Source of the DNA: UPXZ01 sp964634605
GTDB taxonomy: Bacteria; Bacteroidota; Bacteroidia; Bacteroidales; Paludibacteraceae
Direction of reading: 5' to 3'
Assembly (NCBI GenBank): GCA_964634605.1
Contig: CAZWLJ010000027.1
Span: forward strand, 1-43,710
Length of the DNA stretch: 43,710 bases
In this document: one piece after another, positions 8,412-17,232 of the stretch
Numbering within the stretch: the first letter of the stretch is position 1
Layout: each line of letters begins with the position of its first letter
Program-made: the position numbers and the translations under genes
Notes under the pieces: model-generated
What the model saw: the letters and a program-made list of their open reading frames with translations, nothing else
What the model was told of the DNA's origin: nothing
The model's database searches: none

Positions 8412-9722
8412 TTAAAATGTTTCTGACCAGTTTTCAAGATAATTTGCAATTTTCAGCAGGAAAGCACCACCAACAGCACCGTTTATAAGCCGGTGGTCAT
8501 AAGATAGTGAGAGGAACATTTTATGACGGATAGCAATCACATCACCTTCGGGAGTTTCGATTACTGCCGGTTTTTTCTCAATGTAGCCAACTCCTAAAAT
8601 GGCAACTTCCGGTTGATTGATAATCGGAGTTCCGATGATATTTTTGAATGTTCCGAAATTGGTGATGGTAAATGTTCCGTTTTCAATCTCGGACATGGTC
8701 AGTTTATTACTGCGTGCTTTGCCCGACAGATTTTCAACCTGATGTGCTAAACCGCTGATATTCAATTTGTCGGCATTATGTATTACGGGTACAACCAGAT
8801 TTTCATCTTCAAGTGATACTGCAACACCGATGTTAATATCCCTTTTAAGAATGTACTGGTAACCTTCTACAGAAGCGTTCAGTTTCGGATATTCCTTTAG
8901 CGCTTTCACAGTGGCTTGTATAATAGCAGGCATATAAGTAAGATTGATGCCTTCCTGTTTTCTGAATTCATCACGGTATTTATTACGCCAGTTTACAAGT
9001 TTGGTTACATCAACTTCAACAACGGTTGTGACATGAGCTGATGTTTGTTTGGAAAGAATCATACGGTCGGCAATGATTTTTCCGATTGCATCCATATTTT
9101 TTACTTCTCCTTGCGAAGATTCACTGAATGATGTGGTTGCCGGGCTGGATTTAGCAGTGTTTTCTGCCTGTTTCTCAACCAGGAGAGGTTTACTATCCCG
9201 AACTGCTGTAAACGGACTGTTTAAATTCGCACGATATTCGATATAATTCTTTACATCCTTTTTGGTCAGACGTCCAATGTAGCCTGTACCTGATATGTTA
9301 TCAAGTTCATCAGCAGAAATGCCGGCTTCTTTGGCAAGTTGCATTACTACAGGAGAATACCACCGGTCCGTATTTTTTACCTGTTTCGCGGGTTGCGTGG
9401 ATTGTATAGTTTCAGCAGCTTCTGTTTCCGGACTCTGTAATTTTTCACTTGCTTCAGTTTCATTCGATTCGGCGCTTTCTCCATCAGTATCAATTATCAT
9501 CACGGTATTGCCAACATCTATTGTATCGCCTTCCTGATAAAGGATTTCAACAATTTTACCTGTTACGGGCGAAGGAACTTCTGCATTCACTTTAGCAGTG
9601 GTAACTTCAAAAAGTACCTGATCTTCATCAACCAGATCATTGATTTTGATATTTATACTCACAATGGTACCTTCCGTGATACTTTCACCGAGTTTCGGCA
9701 TCTTTATTTCAAATTTTGACAT
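8412..9722 (-). CDS. 2-oxoacid dehydrogenase E2 (dihydrolipoamide acyltransferase)
   Basis: A 436-aa E2 core enzyme that takes the acyl group from E1 on a swinging lipoyl arm and transfers it to CoA. A single lipoyl domain (about 3-79) has the modified lysine K44 in TTAKVNAEV, where most homologues have TDK. An acidic Glu/Ser/Thr-rich linker (81-118), a peripheral-subunit-binding domain (about 121-162) and the catalytic domain follow, ending with SYDHRLINGAVGG, where H410 is the catalytic histidine. I start at ATG 9722 (MSKFEIKMPKLGES), the normal lipoyl-domain start; an ATG 15 codons upstream is unlikely. It lies between the lipoate ligase and E1 genes on the same strand. Confidence 0.9.
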   Translation of the reverse strand: MSKFEIKMPKLGESITEGTIVSINIKINDLVDEDQVLFEVTTAKVNAEVPSPVTGKIVEILYQEGDTIDVGNTVMIIDTDGESAESNETEASEKLQSPETEAAETIQSTQPAKQVKNTDRWYSPVVMQLAKEAGISADELDNISGTGYIGRLTKKDVKNYIEYRANLNSPFTAVRDSKPLLVEKQAENTAKSSPATTSFSESSQGEVKNMDAIGKIIADRMILSKQTSAHVTTVVEVDVTKLVNWRNKYRDEFRKQEGINLTYMPAIIQATVKALKEYPKLNASVEGYQYILKRDINIGVAVSLEDENLVVPVIHNADKLNISGLAHQVENLSGKARSNKLTMSEIENGTFTITNFGTFKNIIGTPIINQPEVAILGVGYIEKKPAVIETPEGDVIAIRHKMFLSLSYDHRLINGAVGGAFLLKIANYLENWSETF

Positions 9723-9804
9723 ACGTATATCGCTTTTGGTTTTTATCGTTTCATAACAACCAAACAATTTAGAATGTTTCTAAATCTATATATTTTATGA
9801 AAAA

Positions 9805-10524
9805 TTATATATTTCCTCTGAGTATCCAGTCAGGGTTTGCATATTTGGTATTTTTCAAAGCCTGAATTGCTTCTGATTCTTTTTCTGAGAAGATGATTTG
9901 CCTTGAATCAGTACCTGTAAAAAAACGGATAATATGTGCTTTGAAATCGTCGATGGTAAAATCGGGCGGGAAATATCCTGAAAGATTAGTTACCGGACTT
10001 TTGACCGATTTCACGTATCTGGAGGTTAATTCCGGCATATCTGTACCTTGCAGCGAGTGGTACAAAAAAGTCAGGTTGGATGAAAACAGCAGGGTGGCGT
10101 GATATATAACTTTTTGTGCCCTTAAATGTTGCGATGAACCGGATACTTTCATGTTGTCAATGAAAATTGATCGCCTTTTGTTTGTAGTCGGATTCAAATG
10201 CATCGACAACAGAAAATCCATGATTTTTTGGTTATACGAATCGAAATCGATATTTCCATCCGTATTGATGAATGTGAGATTGATGTTTCCGGTATCCTGA
10301 TATACAGCTCCGCCACCAGAGAAGCGTCTGACAAGTTTTATGTCGTTGGATTGGATAAAATCAAGATTCACTTCGGCTTCCGGAAGCTGATTGCGCCCAA
10401 TTATAACCGACGGATCATTTTGCCAGAGATGGAAAACCGGTTCACTGCTATGACGATACAGAAATTCCTCGGTAGCCATGTTCAGATACGGGTCTGTAGA
10501 TGGATTATCCAGGTAAAAATGCAT
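9805..10524 (-). CDS. lplA: Lipoate-protein ligase A-like, single-domain
   Basis: This 239-aa enzyme is expected to attach lipoate to the E2 lysine. It has RRFSGGGAVYQDTGN (66-80), the LplA lipoate-binding motif, and DNMKVSG with K126 as the conserved ligase lysine. It is much shorter than E. coli-type LplA (about 340 aa): it is only the catalytic BPL/LplA/LipB-fold domain, with no C-terminal accessory domain. In Thermoplasma a similar short LplA needs a separate partner (LplB) for activation; I see no such partner gene here. No catalytic Cys suggesting an octanoyltransferase of the LipM type was noticed. It lies between lpdA and E2, consistent with dedicated lipoylation of this complex. Confidence 0.85.
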   Translation of the reverse strand: MHFYLDNPSTDPYLNMATEEFLYRHSSEPVFHLWQNDPSVIIGRNQLPEAEVNLDFIQSNDIKLVRRFSGGGAVYQDTGNINLTFINTDGNIDFDSYNQKIMDFLLSMHLNPTTNKRRSIFIDNMKVSGSSQHLRAQKVIYHATLLFSSNLTFLYHSLQGTDMPELTSRYVKSVKSPVTNLSGYFPPDFTIDDFKAHIIRFFTGTDSRQIIFSEKESEAIQALKNTKYANPDWILRGNI

Positions 10525-10644
10525 TTACTGTCTGTTTAGGAGATAAGGGATACCGGAAAAAACTCATAATTTTCAAATAATATGATTCATCTTTTGTTAT
10601 TTATCCTTTGATTTCAGTTCGTAAATCAGAAAGTTTGTATTGCT

Positions 10645-11994
10645 CTAAAGATAGAGCATTTCATGTATTATTTCTGCTACTGTGGGATGTGGAAAAATAA
10701 TCTTCCTGAATTTCTCGAGTGTATATTGTTCTTCAATAGCAACACAGGCTGTAGCAATGATTTCAGATGAGGGATTGCCAAGGATATGACACCCGATTAT
10801 TTGTTCATTACTGTCAGTTATGATTTTACATAGCCCGTTTCCTGTTTCATTTTCGGCTGTGAATCTGCCGGAATAAGCCAGTGGTAATTTGAAAACTTTG
10901 TAAGGGATGTTGTTTTCTTTGAGTTCTTCTTCGGTTTTGCCGGTACTTGAAAATTCAGGATTGGTGTAAACCACTCCCGGGTTGGCAATATAGCTTATTT
11001 TATCAGCTTTTCCAAGAATATGATTGAGAGCTACCTCGCTTTCGCGTGCAGCAGTATGTGCAAGCATATTGGAGCCTGTCACATCTCCGCAGGCATAAAC
11101 TCTGGGATGGCTTGTCTGCATGTATTCATTCACTTTAATTCCGTTTCGAAGCAATTCAATGTGTAAAGTTTCGAGTCCAAGGTTTGCTGTGTTGGCTGTT
11201 CTGCCTGTGCTGACCAGAATTTTTTCGGCTTCTATTACGGAAATTGAACCGTCTTTTTCGACAGTAAGGGAGTGGTTGTCAACTTCCACCACTTTTGTAC
11301 TGAGGTGGAAAACTACTCCTTTCTTCGTGTATTCACTCCTCAGCATTGCCGAGAGTTCTTTATCCATCGCTCCCAGTATTTCGGGTAGCATTTCCACTAC
11401 AGTAACTTTTACGCCCATGCTGTTGAAGAAAGATGCAAATTCCATCCCGATTACACCGCCACCTATTATAGCCAGTGTCCGGGGTAATTCCTTAACCTCG
11501 AGCGCCTCTCTTGATGTCCAGTAAGCAATATCCGAAAGCCCCCTGATAGGCGGAACGAATGTTTCAGAACCGCTGGCAACAAGCACGAATGTTGATTCAT
11601 ATTTTTCACCACCTGCTTCAATTATGATTTGCTTGTTTTTTTCACCTTTTATTACGGCTTCATGTTCAATGACATTTACTCCGCTTTCTTTCATTTTCAT
11701 CCTCACTCCGGCCGTAAGTTTTCTGACGGTTTTGTTTTTTCTCGTCATTATTTTTTCCAGATCAAACGAAACACTTTCTGTTCCCAGAATGCCATATTTT
11801 GATGCTGACCTGGCATTATCAAGCAGTTTGGCAGAGTATAGCATGGTTTTGGTCGGAATACAGCCTTCGTTGAGGCATACTCCACCAATTGCTTTTTTCT
11901 CAAATAAAATGGTTTTCAGCCCGTTGAGAGCTGCTTTTTCGGCTACGTTGTATCCTGCAGGACCACCACCAATTATCGCAATGTCAAATATCAT
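10645..11994 (-). CDS. lpdA: Dihydrolipoyl dehydrogenase (E3)
   Basis: A 449-aa FAD flavoprotein that re-oxidises dihydrolipoamide on E2 and reduces NAD+. The FAD-binding IIGGGPAGYNVAEKA is at 7-21, the redox-active disulfide C40-LNEG-C45, a central NAD-binding IIGGGVIGMEFASFF, and the late FAD motif VYACGDVTG. The C-terminal HPTVAE gives H436 and E441 as the catalytic base pair. Length is slightly below the usual 460-475. It is the first gene of the minus-strand cluster E3-lplA-E2-E1-flavodoxin; a gap of 120 bases separates it from the lipoate ligase gene, so a second promoter there is possible. I found no clear TAnnTTTG box upstream of its start. Confidence 0.93.
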   Translation of the reverse strand: MIFDIAIIGGGPAGYNVAEKAALNGLKTILFEKKAIGGVCLNEGCIPTKTMLYSAKLLDNARSASKYGILGTESVSFDLEKIMTRKNKTVRKLTAGVRMKMKESGVNVIEHEAVIKGEKNKQIIIEAGGEKYESTFVLVASGSETFVPPIRGLSDIAYWTSREALEVKELPRTLAIIGGGVIGMEFASFFNSMGVKVTVVEMLPEILGAMDKELSAMLRSEYTKKGVVFHLSTKVVEVDNHSLTVEKDGSISVIEAEKILVSTGRTANTANLGLETLHIELLRNGIKVNEYMQTSHPRVYACGDVTGSNMLAHTAARESEVALNHILGKADKISYIANPGVVYTNPEFSSTGKTEEELKENNIPYKVFKLPLAYSGRFTAENETGNGLCKIITDSNEQIIGCHILGNPSSEIIATACVAIEEQYTLEKFRKIIFPHPTVAEIIHEMLYL

Positions 11995-12168
11995 ATTTTT
12001 AAGTATTATGTTGTATGTAATTAGTTACCGGTTGTTTTTTTGGATAAAACAATTTTTTGGTTATGAAAATATAAGTGATAAACATTCAAACAGGGATTTA
12101 GTTTTTTAAAAAATTAAAAAACGGTTTATTTGTAATGAAAAACTATTTTTTATTGGTGCAAGTTTGAG

Positions 12169-12197
12169 TTTGATTCAATAAAAAAAGCGTAATTTTG
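12169..12197 (+). promoter_or_regulatory. Promoter for the sugar nucleotidyltransferase gene
   Basis: TTTG (12169-12172) and TAATTTTG (12190-12197) are separated by 17 bases, close to the Bacteroidetes -33/-7 arrangement. Transcription would start near 12204, about 27 bases before the ATG. Confidence 0.5.
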
Positions 12198-12230
12198 TAG
12201 TCATTATATTTTAAACAAAACATACTTACT

Positions 12231-13139
12231 ATGAAACCAACTTTATTTATTCTTGCAGCCGGTATGGGTAGTCGTTATGGTGGTTTGAAGCAACTTGACG
12301 GATTGGGACCGAATGGTGAAACTATCATGGATTATTCGGTTTACGATGCTGTACGTGCTGGCTTCGGCAAAATTGTATTTGTAATCCGTAAATCCTTTGA
12401 ACAAGATTTTCGTAATATTGTTTTACGAAAATACGAAGGGATAGTTCCTGCCGAAGTTGTTTTTCAGGAAATTCAGGATATTCCCGCAGGTTATATCTTT
12501 AATCCGGAACGGAGCAAACCATGGGGAACCAATCATGCCGTGCTTATGGGCAAAGACGTGATAAAAGAGCCGTTTGCAGTGATTAATGCCGATGATTTTT
12601 ACGGAAAAGAATCGTTCGAGATTATGGCAGATTTTTTACGCAGTGTGGCAGGTGAAAAAAATAAGTACTCCATGCTTGGCTATCACGTGGGCAATACATT
12701 ATCAGAAAGCGGTACAGTAGCCCGTGGCGTATGCGAGGTTGATGAAAAGGGTAACCTGACCAACGTGGTGGAACGTACATCCATTATCCGGAAAAACGGG
12801 AAAATCGTATTTACCGATGAAGATGGCAACGATGTGGAAATAGCTGAGAATACGCCCGTTTCGATGAATTTCTGGGGACTTACACCCGATTATTTCGATT
12901 ATTCTGAAGAAGAATTCAAAAAATTCCTGAAAGAACACGGTGATGAACTGAAATCGGAATTTTTCATTCCGCTCGTTGTCAATAATCTGATTGTAAGCGG
13001 AAAATCTTCATGTCAGGTGCTTGATACTCCATCCGGCTGGTTTGGTGTTACCTATGCCGAGGACAGACCTGAAGTGGTGGCAAAAATTCAGAAACTTGTG
13101 GATGCAGGTGTGTATCCTGCCAAGCTTTATAATAATTAA
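12231..13139 (+). CDS. Sugar nucleotidyltransferase family protein
   Basis: A 302-aa cytosolic nucleotidyltransferase of the NTP_transferase (Rossmann-like GT-A) fold. The signature LAAGMGSRYGGLKQL (8-22) is the nucleotide-binding loop G-x-G-x-R with the following Lys, and INADDFYG contains the metal-binding Asp pair. The family makes NDP-sugars from sugar-1-phosphate and NTP. The next genes, galE and manA, suggest UDP-hexose or mannose-nucleotide metabolism, but the substrate is not readable from sequence. It lacks the left-handed beta-helix acyltransferase half of GlmU. It lies divergent from lpdA across 236 bases; a promoter is predicted just upstream. Bacteroidetes homologues are usually annotated only as nucleotidyltransferase. 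Confidence 0.85.
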   Translation: MKPTLFILAAGMGSRYGGLKQLDGLGPNGETIMDYSVYDAVRAGFGKIVFVIRKSFEQDFRNIVLRKYEGIVPAEVVFQEIQDIPAGYIFNPERSKPWGTNHAVLMGKDVIKEPFAVINADDFYGKESFEIMADFLRSVAGEKNKYSMLGYHVGNTLSESGTVARGVCEVDEKGNLTNVVERTSIIRKNGKIVFTDEDGNDVEIAENTPVSMNFWGLTPDYFDYSEEEFKKFLKEHGDELKSEFFIPLVVNNLIVSGKSSCQVLDTPSGWFGVTYAEDRPEVVAKIQKLVDAGVYPAKLYNN

Positions 13140-13172
13140 AAAGTAAATTACCAAGACAAAAAACATACTGAC

Positions 13173-13193
13173 AGAGTTTTGCTACAGAACTCT
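13173..13193 (+). terminator. Weak hairpin between nucleotidyltransferase and galE genes
   Basis: AGAGTT (13173-13178) and AACTCT (13188-13193) form a 6-bp stem with a 9-base loop, followed a few bases later by an ATTTTT run. It may be a leaky terminator or mean nothing; galE lies 34 bases further and has no clear promoter of its own. Confidence 0.25.
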
Positions 13194-13227
13194 TCAGTAA
13201 TTTTTAAAATTTTCATAAATAAATAAT

Positions 13228-14259
13228 ATGGCCAAAATATTAGTGACAGGAGGAACCGGATACATTGGTTCTCATACCGTGGTTGAATTACAAAATGCCG
13301 GATATGAGGTGGTTGTGGTGGATAATTTGTCCAATTCAAACATCGAAGTACTGAGCGGCATCGAAAAAATTACCGGGATTCGCCCGGCATTCGAAAATAT
13401 TGACTGTACGGATTATGTGAATATGGACAGAATGTTTGAAAAATATAACGGCATTGAAGGTATTATTCACTTTGCAGCAAGTAAAGCTGTGGGTGAGTCT
13501 GTTCAGAAACCATTGCTTTATTACCGGAATAACCTGGTTTCCCTCATCAATTTGCTTCAACTTATGCCCATTCATAAGGTATCGAATATCGTTTTCTCAT
13601 CTTCATGCACAGTTTACGGGCAGCCTGATATTCTGCCGGTGACCGAAGAAGCTCCTATAAAACCGGCACTTTCGCCCTATGGCAACACAAAGCAGATTTG
13701 CGAAGAAATTATTCGTGAAACTGCCTATTCAGACGGATTTTATCAGGCAACAATTCTTCGTTACTTCAACCCGATAGGCGCACATCCGAGTGCCGAAATC
13801 GGTGAACTTCCAACGGGAGTACCCAACAACCTGGTGCCTTTCATCACTCAGACAGCCGCCGGAATCCGCAAACAACTTCAGGTCTTCGGAAATGACTACA
13901 ACACACCCGACGGAACCTGTATTCGCGACTATATCAACGTGGTGGATCTCGCCAGGGCACATGTGATTGCGGTGGAACGAATGCTTCAGAAAAAAAGCAA
14001 ATTTAATGTCGAAACGTTCAATCTCGGAACAGGAAGAGGCCTTTCGGTGCTTGAACTCGTGAATACATTCCAGAAAGTAAACGGCGTCAAAGTACCTTAT
14101 CGCATAGTTGACAGGCGCGAAGGTGATATAGAGCAGGTATGGGCAGACCCTTCGCATGCTAACAATGAACTCGGCTGGAAAGCTCAGGAAACCGTGGAAG
14201 AAACACTCCGCACAAGCTGGAAGTGGGAACTCAATCTGGCAAAAAAGGCCAAAGGATAG
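13228..14259 (+). CDS. galE: UDP-glucose 4-epimerase
   Basis: A 343-aa short-chain dehydrogenase-type epimerase that interconverts UDP-glucose and UDP-galactose with bound NAD+. The Rossmann motif TGGTGYIG (7-14) is at the N-terminus, the catalytic YGNTK gives Y151 and K155, and the SSSCTVYG segment (124-131) carries the catalytic Ser/Thr. The C-terminal NLGTGRGLSVLELV and WADPSHANNELGWKAQ are typical GalE elements. Length is normal. It lies downstream of the nucleotidyltransferase (88-base gap) and upstream of manA (61 bases), all plus strand, forming a hexose/nucleotide-sugar block. Specificity for UDP-GlcNAc in addition cannot be excluded. Confidence 0.93.
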   Translation: MAKILVTGGTGYIGSHTVVELQNAGYEVVVVDNLSNSNIEVLSGIEKITGIRPAFENIDCTDYVNMDRMFEKYNGIEGIIHFAASKAVGESVQKPLLYYRNNLVSLINLLQLMPIHKVSNIVFSSSCTVYGQPDILPVTEEAPIKPALSPYGNTKQICEEIIRETAYSDGFYQATILRYFNPIGAHPSAEIGELPTGVPNNLVPFITQTAAGIRKQLQVFGNDYNTPDGTCIRDYINVVDLARAHVIAVERMLQKKSKFNVETFNLGTGRGLSVLELVNTFQKVNGVKVPYRIVDRREGDIEQVWADPSHANNELGWKAQETVEETLRTSWKWELNLAKKAKG

Positions 14260-14320
14260 ATATATCCGTGCAGTAGTTATGTGTTTGAAAATTTGTGAAT
14301 AAATTACAAAACCACCATCC

Positions 14321-15295
14321 ATGTATCCATTAAAATTTACACCCATTCTGAAAGATAAGATATGGGGAGGCAACAGGCTTCAGCAAAAATATGGAAAGAA
14401 TCCGGGCGCTCTTCCCAATGCAGGCGAGAGCTGGGAGTTGTCAGGTTATGCGACTGATCCTTCGGTTGTGGCAAATGGTTATCTGGCCGGAAAGACGCTA
14501 CCTGAGATTATCGAATTGTTCAAAGAACAGCTTGTGGGCAAAAAAGTATATGAACGATTCGGAAACCAGTTCCCGTTGCTTTTTAAACTCATTGATGCCA
14601 ATGACGATCTTTCCATCCAGGTACATCCCAACGATGAAGTGGCTGCCAAACGTCATAATTCATTCGGAAAGACTGAAATGTGGTATGTGCTTGATGCTGA
14701 AGAAGGTGCTTCGCTGATTATTGGATTTCAGCATAATTGCACAAAAAAAGAGTACCTGCAAAAGCTTGAAAAGGGAGAAGTGGAATCGCTGCTTCAAAAA
14801 GTTCCTGTCAAAGCCGGTGATGTGTTTTTTATTCCTGCCGGTCTGGTTCATGCCATAGGTAAAGGTGTGATGGTAGCCGAGATACAGGAATCAAGCGATG
14901 TAACGTACCGCATTTTTGACTATAACCGGAAAGATGATAAGGGCAATGAACGTGAACTACATACCCGGCAAGCGTTGGATGTGATTCATTTCAAAGCTTC
15001 CAAAAATCCGAAGACAGAGTACAAACCGGTTATCAACCAGGAAGTTCAGTTGGTAAATTGCGAATATTTCACTACTAATCTGCTTCACCTGAACAGTAAA
15101 AAAGACTTCCATTATGCATATATGCAAACATTTGTTGTTTATATGTGTTTGGAAGGAAAAGTGGAGATTTCAGGGGGAACATCAACCGTAACGATAGAAA
15201 AAGGTGATACCGTGCTGATACCTGCAAGCATGAAAGACTTTACTTTAACACCGGATGGTGAAGCAAGGCTGCTTGAGGTTTCGGTTGATATGTAG
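14321..15295 (+). CDS. manA: Mannose-6-phosphate isomerase, class I
   Basis: A 324-aa zinc cupin enzyme that interconverts mannose-6-phosphate and fructose-6-phosphate, feeding GDP-mannose synthesis or mannose catabolism. Zinc ligands are visible as Q100 and H102 in IQVHPND, E119 in KTEMWYVL and H177 in IPAGLVHAIG. The C-terminal part forms a second cupin with KGDTVLIPASMKDF. Length matches the short Firmicutes/Bacteroidetes class rather than the 390-aa enterobacterial form. It follows galE by 61 bases and is closed by a hairpin terminator at 15315. No promoter was recognised immediately upstream, so it is probably co-transcribed with galE. Confidence 0.92.
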   Translation: MYPLKFTPILKDKIWGGNRLQQKYGKNPGALPNAGESWELSGYATDPSVVANGYLAGKTLPEIIELFKEQLVGKKVYERFGNQFPLLFKLIDANDDLSIQVHPNDEVAAKRHNSFGKTEMWYVLDAEEGASLIIGFQHNCTKKEYLQKLEKGEVESLLQKVPVKAGDVFFIPAGLVHAIGKGVMVAEIQESSDVTYRIFDYNRKDDKGNERELHTRQALDVIHFKASKNPKTEYKPVINQEVQLVNCEYFTTNLLHLNSKKDFHYAYMQTFVVYMCLEGKVEISGGTSTVTIEKGDTVLIPASMKDFTLTPDGEARLLEVSVDM

Positions 15296-15314
15296 CAACC
15301 GGCGGGTAGTTTAC

Positions 15315-15353
15315 AAAAAAATGCGTATCCGATATTTGGATAACGCATTTTTT
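15315..15353 (+). terminator. Terminator after manA
   Basis: ATGCGT-ATCC (15321-15330) pairs with GGAT-A-ACGCAT (15338-15348) with one bulged A, loop GATATTT, flanked by an A-run before and a T-run after. The A-run would let it also work on the opposite strand. Confidence 0.75.
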
Positions 15354-15371
15354 ATTTTCACTAAATATCAG

Positions 15372-15379
15372 TACTTTTG
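15372..15379 (+). promoter_or_regulatory. Possible -7 box for the rlmB-like gene
   Basis: TACTTTTG matches TAnnTTTG and lies 54 bases before the ATG, just after the manA terminator. A -33 TTG at proper spacing was not found. Confidence 0.4.
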
Positions 15380-15433
15380 CAAATAATTCATTAAAAATAA
15401 AAGGTTTAAGACACCGCTGAACATTCATATCGC

Positions 15434-16201
15434 ATGGAAAAAAAACAATTCAAAGAAAAACGCCGTCCGGAAAAAGAAATGATTTTCGGTACCAGGGCAG
15501 TGATTGAGGCCATTCAGGCAGGCAAAGAGTTCGAAAAAATACTGATCCGGCGCGATATGTCCAACGAATTATCGCGGACATTGCAGTCAGTGCTTCAGGG
15601 CAGGGTAGTACCCGTACAGAAAGTGCCGCTTGAAAAGCTCAATCTGCTTACGTCAAAAAATCATCAGGGTGTCATCGCTTATATTTCGCAGGTTAGTTTT
15701 CAAAAACTCGAAGATATCATTCCATGGGTGTATGAACAAGGCAGGGAACCATTTGTGGTGGTGCTCGATGGAATAACAGATGTTCGTAACTTCGGAGCCA
15801 TCGCTCGTACATGCGAATGTGCAGGTGTCGATGCTCTTGTTATTCCGGCCAAAGGGGGCGCGGCTATCAATGCCGATGCTGTCAAAACATCTGCAGGGGC
15901 GCTGATGAATATTCCCGTTTGCAGGGAAGAAAATCTGAAGGTGGCATTACGCTTTCTCTCCGACTCGGGATTAAATATCATTGCTGCAACAGAAAAAGGA
16001 GAAAAAGACTACACCCGGACATCGTACAAAGAACCGATAGCCATCGTATTAGGTTCTGAAGAAGACGGTATCGCCCCTGAACATATCCGAATATGCAATG
16101 AACTGGTGAAAATACCGGTACTGGGCAAAATTCAATCGCTGAATGTTTCGGTAGCAGCCGGAGTAATGATATATGAAGCAGTCAGACAACGTACTTCATA
16201 A
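15434..16201 (+). CDS. rlmB: TrmH-family 2'-O-ribose methyltransferase (RlmB type)
   Basis: A 255-aa SPOUT methyltransferase that methylates the 2'-hydroxyl of a guanosine in RNA; the RlmB subfamily targets G2251 in 23S rRNA. An N-terminal substrate-binding domain (about 15-85, beginning MIFGTRAVIEAIQAG) is followed by the SpoU knot domain: motif 1 LDGITDVRNFGAIARTC, motif 2 IVLGSEEDGIAP and motif 3 KIPVLGKIQSLNVSVAAGV, which form the trefoil-knot SAM site. Length fits RlmB. It begins after its own -7 box downstream of the manA terminator. A tRNA-directed TrmH role is less likely because of the N-terminal domain. Confidence 0.9.
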   Translation: MEKKQFKEKRRPEKEMIFGTRAVIEAIQAGKEFEKILIRRDMSNELSRTLQSVLQGRVVPVQKVPLEKLNLLTSKNHQGVIAYISQVSFQKLEDIIPWVYEQGREPFVVVLDGITDVRNFGAIARTCECAGVDALVIPAKGGAAINADAVKTSAGALMNIPVCREENLKVALRFLSDSGLNIIAATEKGEKDYTRTSYKEPIAIVLGSEEDGIAPEHIRICNELVKIPVLGKIQSLNVSVAAGVMIYEAVRQRTS

Positions 16202-16282
16202 TAATGATTTTCAGGATGTTTCCCGGATACCGGTTTCTTTCTAACAATAAATTAATTCCCCGTTAAGGGAAAGCTAACACAT

Positions 16283-16948
16283 ATGACTATTCTCTACGAA
16301 GATAATCACATTATAGCAGTCAATAAAAATTCTTCGGAAATTGTACAGGGTGACAAAACCGGCGACAAACCTCTTTCGGAGATTGTAAAATCGTACATAA
16401 AAGATAAGTATAACAAACCTGGCGAGGTGTTTCTGGGCGTAACGCACCGCCTGGACAGGCCTGTGAGCGGAGTGGTGCTCTTTGCCCGCACGAGCAAAGC
16501 CCTGACCCGGCTTAATGAAATGTTCCGCACTCAGGAAGTTGAAAAAACATACTGGGCTATAGTCTGTAATCCTCCGAAAGAAAGGGAAGGGCGTCTGGTT
16601 CACTACCTGGTAAGAAATGAAAAGCTGAACAAATCGTTTGCCTACGACAGTGAGAAACCAAACTCCAAAAAGTCAATACTTACTTATAAACTGATAGCCT
16701 CATCCGAGCGTTACCACCTTCTCGAGGTAAAGCTCGAAACAGGACGCCATCATCAGATCCGCTGTCAGCTGGCTGCTATGGGCTGTACCATCAAAGGCGA
16801 CCTGAAGTACGGAGCACCACGCTCCAATCCTAAAGGTGGCATCAGCCTGCATGCGCGATCAGTTGATTTTATCCATCCGGTTTCCAAAGAACATATCCAC
16901 ATCATTGCTCCTGTTCCTGACGACGAAAAACTATGGCAGGCATTCTGA
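16283..16948 (+). CDS. RluA family pseudouridine synthase without S4 domain
   Basis: A 221-aa minimal RluA-family enzyme, catalytic domain only. The signature HRLDRPVSG places the catalytic Asp at 58; the later motif LETGRHHQIRCQLAAMGCTI is the expected Arg-containing element. No N-terminal S4 RNA-binding domain is present, as in RluA/TruC-like enzymes that modify tRNA position 32 or 65 or 23S rRNA. The target cannot be assigned. It lies 81 bases after the rlmB-like gene on the same strand and may be co-transcribed; no promoter box was recognised in the gap. Confidence 0.88.
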   Translation: MTILYEDNHIIAVNKNSSEIVQGDKTGDKPLSEIVKSYIKDKYNKPGEVFLGVTHRLDRPVSGVVLFARTSKALTRLNEMFRTQEVEKTYWAIVCNPPKEREGRLVHYLVRNEKLNKSFAYDSEKPNSKKSILTYKLIASSERYHLLEVKLETGRHHQIRCQLAAMGCTIKGDLKYGAPRSNPKGGISLHARSVDFIHPVSKEHIHIIAPVPDDEKLWQAF

Positions 16949-17232
16949 GTTCACTTAAATTCTTGATTTCATCTGTTTTATTATTTATGTTTGCTTGAAA
17001 AGCAAATGTCATTTTCATTTTCATCACTTCCTGATAAAGTAGAATTACTTCTTACAAGCTATCCGGTTTACAATTCATACCGATCGATCTATTTTCATTT
17101 TTTTTCATTTCAAAGAAAAAATAAAAGTTAACAGGATTCTGAAATAAGTACTATATTTGCGATTGCGTTAACTGTAGCAATTTTTTGTCAACAACTTGTT
17201 TCATTCTTTTGAAAATTTTAAAAATCCGGAAT
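16949..17232. other. Intergenic region with small hairpin
   Basis: This AT-rich gap of 284 bases has no convincing ORF. A small perfect hairpin TTTGCTT-GAA-AAGCAAA (16990-17006) may end the pseudouridine-synthase transcript, although the following sequence is only partly T-rich. A TATATTTG box (17152-17159) fits a -7 element for the beta-helix gene 73 bases downstream, without a clear -33 partner. Confidence 0.4.
17152..17159 (+). promoter_or_regulatory. Possible -7 box for the beta-helix lipoprotein
   Basis: TATATTTG matches TAnnTTTG and would give a leader of about 65 bases. No clear TTG lies 17-21 bases upstream, so it may need an activator or be fortuitous. Confidence 0.4.
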
